Origin: an archaeon
GTDB taxonomy: Archaea; Thermoproteota; Nitrososphaeria; Nitrososphaerales; Gagatemarchaeaceae
Direction of reading: 5' to 3'
Assembly: GCA_021819105.1 (NCBI GenBank)
Contig: JAKASK010000002.1
Coordinates: forward strand, 118,992 to 179,812
DNA: 60,821 bases
Under the pieces are notes generated by a model. That model was not told where the DNA came from and searched no databases. It worked only from the letters and a program-made list of their open reading frames with translations. Made by a program: the position numbers and the translations under genes. Positions 57,849-60,821 of this stretch are shown here, piece after piece; positions within the stretch are counted from its first letter, which is position 1, and each line of letters opens with the position of its first letter.

Positions 57849-58541
57849 CTACTCGCGCCTTTCTGATATGTGTTCCTCGGCGCCTTCGGGGCGAGGCTCC
57901 TCTTCTGCCTTCGTCTCGAAGTCTTCGATGGTGTACTTCATCGGCTGGTCGTCGGTCAGCTGTCCGGCGTGGACCAGGGTGGCCCTGGCCAGGAGCCAGA
58001 ATATCGCTGCGATTGCCTTCCTCCCCCTGTTGTTCCCTGGGATGACGAGGTCGATGTCGTCGGTCACGTTGTCGGTGTCGCAGACAGCGATGACGGGCAC
58101 CCCGAGCTTCCCTGCCTCCACCATCGCCTGCATGTCAGATATGGGGTCGGCAACCAGTACCAGCTCGGCGTCCAGGTGTCCGGGATAAAGCGGGTTGGTG
58201 AAGGTCCCGGGCATGAACCTTCCGATCCTTTGCATGGCCCCGGTGAGCTCGCAGAACTTCTCGATCGCCATCGCGCCGTGCTCCCTGCTCGTGTACACCA
58301 CGGTGTTCTTGGCGCCGGTGGCGGCGATGAACTTGCCGGCGATATCGATCCTCTGGAGGGTCTTGGCGTAGTCGATCATGTGGAGGCCGTCGGGGCGCGG
58401 CCGGGCGGTGAACTGCTCCATGGTCTTGGTGCGGACCTGGGTGCCGATGCGGATCCCGGTGGCCAGCAGGGCCTTCTCCGAGAACCCGGGGGCGACCATC
58501 TTGTCCGCCGAACCGGCGTCATCGTCGTCGAACTCTGACAT
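57849..58541 (-). CDS. rps2: Ribosomal protein S2
   Basis: The 230-residue archaeal S2 (SA-type) has ATGIRIGTQVRTKTMEQFTARPRPDGLHMIDYAKTLQRI, TGRFMPGTFTNP-like IGRFMPGTFTNPLYPGHLDAELVLVADPISDMQAMVEAGKLGVPVIAVCDTDN and DLVIPGNNRGRKAIA. An acidic N terminus and C-terminal extension are present. It follows rpoN by 16 bases in the operon rpoD, L18e, L13, S9, rpoN, S2. Confidence 0.96.
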   Translation of the reverse strand: MSEFDDDDAGSADKMVAPGFSEKALLATGIRIGTQVRTKTMEQFTARPRPDGLHMIDYAKTLQRIDIAGKFIAATGAKNTVVYTSREHGAMAIEKFCELTGAMQRIGRFMPGTFTNPLYPGHLDAELVLVADPISDMQAMVEAGKLGVPVIAVCDTDNVTDDIDLVIPGNNRGRKAIAAIFWLLARATLVHAGQLTDDQPMKYTIEDFETKAEEEPRPEGAEEHISERRE

Positions 58542-58557
58542 GGCGCGCTCCCTCTGC

Positions 58558-58767
58558 CTAGAGCTCTGCCTTCCTGCTGTAGAAGGGCAGAACCTGGTCG
58601 ATCACGTCCACCGAAGATATCAGCATCCTGCGGCAGCAGTACCTCTTGAGCCCCAGGTCGTCCAGCACCTTCCCCGGGTCCTCCCCGGCCTTCACCCTCG
58701 CCTGGAACGGGGCGAACTTGTCGCCGATGAGGTTGCCGCAAGTGAAGCAGCGTATTGGTATCATCAT
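58558..58767 (-). CDS. rpoN: DNA-directed RNA polymerase subunit N (Rpb10)
   Basis: The 69-residue zinc-bundle subunit starts [18 protein letters not shown] and has [23 protein letters not shown]; the CxxC and CC pair bind zinc. It helps assemble RpoD and RpoL with the large subunits. It starts three bases after the S9 stop. Confidence 0.96.
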   Translation of the reverse strand: MMIPIRCFTCGNLIGDKFAPFQARVKAGEDPGKVLDDLGLKRYCCRRMLISSVDVIDQVLPFYSRKAEL

Positions 58768-58770
58768 GGT

Positions 58771-59202
58771 CTATCTGTAGCTCTTTTGTCTCTTCCGTCT
58801 TGCGCCGGGACCGCCGAATTTCTTGGGCTCAGCTTGTCGCGGGTCGCCCGAGAGCAGGTATTTATTGTATGCATTCAGCCTTTCCCTGATCTCGCTCCCC
58901 CTCACCTGGTCGACGTAGGCCCTCGCGATCGCCATCGCTGCGGCGTCGGCCTGGCCCATGAAACCGCCGCCGGCCACGCTGACGTCCAGGTCGTACTTCT
59001 CGCGCAGCTCCCCGACGACGAGCACCGGGCCGAGCAGATGGAGCCTCGCCGGCTCCGGCTCCCAGAGCTCGACAGGAGTCCCGTTGACCCTTATCCTGCC
59101 GGCCCCGGCCGAGATGGCCGCGGTGGCCCTCGCCGTCTTCCTTGCGCCTGAGTAGAGCTTCGGTCCCTTCTTCGCAGGCACCCTCGGGGTCGGGCTAGGC
59201 AT
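58771..59202 (-). CDS. rps9: Ribosomal protein S9
   Basis: The 143-residue protein has GARKTARATAAISAGAGRIRVNGTPVELW, VSVAGGGFMGQADAAAMAIARAYV and the C-terminal GARRKRQKSYR that reaches the ribosomal P site. ATG 59202, two bases after the L13 stop, is preferred to an upstream in-frame start at 59217 that overlaps L13. Confidence 0.95.
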   Translation of the reverse strand: MPSPTPRVPAKKGPKLYSGARKTARATAAISAGAGRIRVNGTPVELWEPEPARLHLLGPVLVVGELREKYDLDVSVAGGGFMGQADAAAMAIARAYVDQVRGSEIRERLNAYNKYLLSGDPRQAEPKKFGGPGARRKRQKSYR

Positions 59203-59204
59203 GT

Positions 59205-59645
59205 CTACTCGTTCCACCCCAGACTCTTCGACAGGTCACCCATGGTAACATAGACAGGGATCGGCCTGGAGGCCGCGGCGTCGTCGAACTTCTCGAACTT
59301 CGCGGCGTCCACCCCGGACGGCACCCCGATGTAGACCCTGAGCCGCTTCATCGCAGCGGCCCCCTTGGGTTTCTTCCTCGGGACCATCCCCCTCACCATG
59401 CGCCTGAGGATGTTGTCCGGGCGCCTCGGGTGGATGGGACCGTAGATGGGGTTGACCTTGCTCGCGAGCTCGAGCCTCTCCTTCCACTGGGTGACCACCG
59501 AAGTCCTCGAGCCCGAGATCAAAGACTTCTCTGCGTTGACCACTATCACCCTCTTCCCGGTGAGCAGCAGTTTGGCGACCTTGGACGACAGCCTGCCGGC
59601 GATCTGGTTGGAGGCGTCGACGTAGACTGTTTCGTTACTTGACAA
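59205..59645 (-). CDS. rpl13: Ribosomal protein L13
   Basis: The protein (146 residues) shows YVDASNQIAGRLSSKVAKLLLTGKRVIVVNAEK, NPIYGPIHPRRPDNILRRMVRGMVPRKKPKGAAAMKRLRVYIG and TMGDLSKSLGW, as in archaeal L13/L13a. TTG 59645 overlaps the L18e stop by 11 bases and has GGTG upstream; GTG 59654 is an alternative. Confidence 0.94.
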   Translation of the reverse strand: MSSNETVYVDASNQIAGRLSSKVAKLLLTGKRVIVVNAEKSLISGSRTSVVTQWKERLELASKVNPIYGPIHPRRPDNILRRMVRGMVPRKKPKGAAAMKRLRVYIGVPSGVDAAKFEKFDDAAASRPIPVYVTMGDLSKSLGWNE

Positions 59646-59988
59646 GCTGCACACCGCTCCCGTCGGGGTACTTCTTCAGGAACTGTTCAATCGAAAGCGC
59701 CGACCCTCCGGCAGACTCCACCTTGGACTTCGCCGACGCGGAGAACGAGTACGCACCAACTACAATCTTCTTGTCCATGACCCCCGTCCCCAGCACCTTC
59801 CCCGGCACGAACAGAGCCCGGCCGCTCTCTGCGATCCTTGACATCCTACCGACGTTGACCTCTACCCGGTTTCTTGACTCGGCCGAGAGGAGCCTTGAAG
59901 CCTCGTCCCATATCGGGGCCCCTTGCTTCTTCGAAGCCCTCTCCAGCATCACCGCTGCGCGCCTGAGGAGCGGGTTTGAGGCGGTCAT
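59635..59988 (-). CDS. rpl18e: Ribosomal protein L18e
   Basis: The 117-residue protein has NPLLRRAAVMLERASKKQGAPIWDEASRLL, EVNVGRMSRIAESGRALFVPGKVLGTGVMDKKIVVGAYSFS and SIEQFLKKYPDGSGVQLV, matching archaeal L18e (L15 superfamily). ATG 59988 overlaps the rpoD stop by four bases (ATGA), so the longer reading to 60156 is rejected. Confidence 0.95.
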   Translation of the reverse strand: MTASNPLLRRAAVMLERASKKQGAPIWDEASRLLSAESRNRVEVNVGRMSRIAESGRALFVPGKVLGTGVMDKKIVVGAYSFSASAKSKVESAGGSALSIEQFLKKYPDGSGVQLVK

Positions 59989-60629
59989 GAGGCACCGCCC
60001 ACGGCGGCCTGGATCTCCTTGAGCTTCTTCTCCAGGAGCTCGATCGCCTTCAGGACGATCTCCTTTGCCGGGAGCCCTCCCGCAGACTCGACGGTCAGCA
60101 GGAACGTCCCATCCTTCTTCCCGTCGGCGAGGGTCGCCACGGTGCACGGCTGCCACTTCGCGTGCTCCTTCCCCCTGCCCAGGCGAGCGTACGCCTCGAG
60201 CTTCACCGACTGCCCCGTCGCAAGCTTGACCAGGGGGATCGACTCGCTCACAGGGCGGACGTCCCTGTCCTCGGAGACCAGATCACCGGAATTGACTGTC
60301 GACACCTTGTCCCTCCCCTTTGCGTCGAGGACGAAGAGGACCCTGCACTTGTGGCACCCGAGAGGGTTGCCGCAGTCGCACTCGTCGGGAAGGTTGTATC
60401 TCTCGAGGTCGGTCTTGATGGGGACCATCCCTAGCCTGTGGGCCAGTATCTCGTCATAGAGCACCGAAGAGTTCTCGAGTATGACGACGTCGTCGATGGC
60501 CATGCAGGGGACCTCGGCGATGCAGAACCTGCGCACTGCGTTCGCATAGGACCGGTCTATCCCCTCCAGCTGGAGGGAGACGGCGTTGCCGCTGTCCTGC
60601 AGCACCTTTACCTCAACCAATCGCTCCAC
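59985..60629 (-). CDS. rpoD: DNA-directed RNA polymerase subunit D (Rpb3-like)
   Basis: The 214-residue assembly platform subunit shows LQLEGIDRSYANAVRRFCIAEVPCMAIDDVVILENSSVLYDEILAHRLGMVPIKTD, then a zinc loop ECDCGNPLGCHKC (four Cys as in Rpb3), and a C-terminal alpha-CTD-like dimerisation helix KEIVLKAIELLEKKLKEIQ. It pairs with RpoL. No separate Fe-S ferredoxin domain is seen. GTG 60629 is the start. A CTTTTTAACC element near 60690-60700 may be its promoter, giving a leader of about 40 bases. Confidence 0.95.
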   Translation of the reverse strand: MERLVEVKVLQDSGNAVSLQLEGIDRSYANAVRRFCIAEVPCMAIDDVVILENSSVLYDEILAHRLGMVPIKTDLERYNLPDECDCGNPLGCHKCRVLFVLDAKGRDKVSTVNSGDLVSEDRDVRPVSESIPLVKLATGQSVKLEAYARLGRGKEHAKWQPCTVATLADGKKDGTFLLTVESAGGLPAKEIVLKAIELLEKKLKEIQAAVGGAS

Positions 60630-60767
60630 CGACCATTGCCAAACAAGCTCTCATGAGACGTCGCGTTTCGAGGTCGGGATTTAGTTCGGGTTAAAAAGTT
60701 TTGGAGATGAAATAACAAAATCGATGCGGGAAGAAACCCCCAGTTTTCAACATGAGAGCGTTCAAAC

Positions 60768-60777
60768 CTTATATCCG
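60768..60777 (+). promoter_or_regulatory. TATA box for the gene entering at the right edge
   Basis: CCTTATATCC is a good archaeal TATA element about 30 bases before ATG 60802. It reads away from rpoD, making 60630-60801 a divergent promoter region. Confidence 0.65.
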
Positions 60778-60801
60778 AAGGGCGAAGGGCAGCCCCAGAT
60801 T

Positions 60802-60821
60802 ATGTCAGAGGCTCAGGAGTT
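60802..60821 (+). CDS. Start of a gene cut by the right edge
   Basis: ATG 60802 opens a frame MSEAQE and then leaves the window. The upstream TATA box supports a real gene start. Six codons are too few to name a product. Confidence 0.4.

Overview
The window is a GC-rich piece of an archaeal chromosome. The evidence is the translation and transcription set: aIF2-gamma, aIF5B, RNA polymerase subunits D, N, E' and E'', ribosomal proteins S2, S6e, S9, S24e, S27ae, S28e, L7Ae, L13, L18e and L24e, plus isopentenyl phosphate kinase, MEMO and a split transketolase. The gene set and order suit a Nitrososphaerota (Thaumarchaeota)-like or related TACK lineage; that placement is inference. Many genes have an archaeal TATA box about 25-30 bases before the start codon, so leaderless transcripts are probably common, and TTG starts are frequent.

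Layout. 1-3121 (minus): non-oxidative pentose phosphate operon (PfkB-family kinase, transketolase N half, ribulose-phosphate epimerase, transketolase C half). 3155-7761 (minus): an HTH-like protein, an MMPL/RND exporter, a Rieske protein and a sugar nucleotidyltransferase. 7900-9113: a lone TnpB-type protein followed by a strong hairpin. 9198-19870: cell-envelope region with a large secreted surface protein, three tandem paralogous polytopic membrane proteins (GT-C-like) and a phosphodiesterase-like enzyme. 20023-33672: an importer/ligase island with one NitT/TauT-type ATPase, two permeases, three NMT1/THI5-like binding proteins and four PaaK/CapK-family adenylating enzymes, plus a GT4 glycosyltransferase and a zinc-ribbon membrane protein. 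33768-38476: sugar epimerase, GT2 glycosyltransferase, small membrane proteins and a second surface-protein paralogue. 38500-60821: mostly housekeeping genes in familiar archaeal order, interrupted by an MFS transporter plus a fifth PaaK (39914-42561) and by a decayed IS607-type recombinase (44741-45276).

How the genes may work together. Four of the five PaaK-family genes sit beside a transporter gene. One is in an operon with permease and ATPase; two others each sit next to a binding protein; the fifth faces an MFS symporter. This suggests carboxylate uptake coupled to intracellular adenylation or CoA activation. The envelope genes show a second theme: a conserved promoter drives a tiny leaderless ORF whose stop overlaps or nearly abuts the start of the real gene (three tandem membrane proteins; possibly also the phosphodiesterase and GT4 genes). 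The right part encodes lower isoprenoid (archaeal lipid) synthesis: mevalonate kinase, isopentenyl phosphate kinase and a polyprenyl synthase, embedded with ribosomal and RNA polymerase genes.

No rRNA, tRNA or CRISPR array was recognised by eye.
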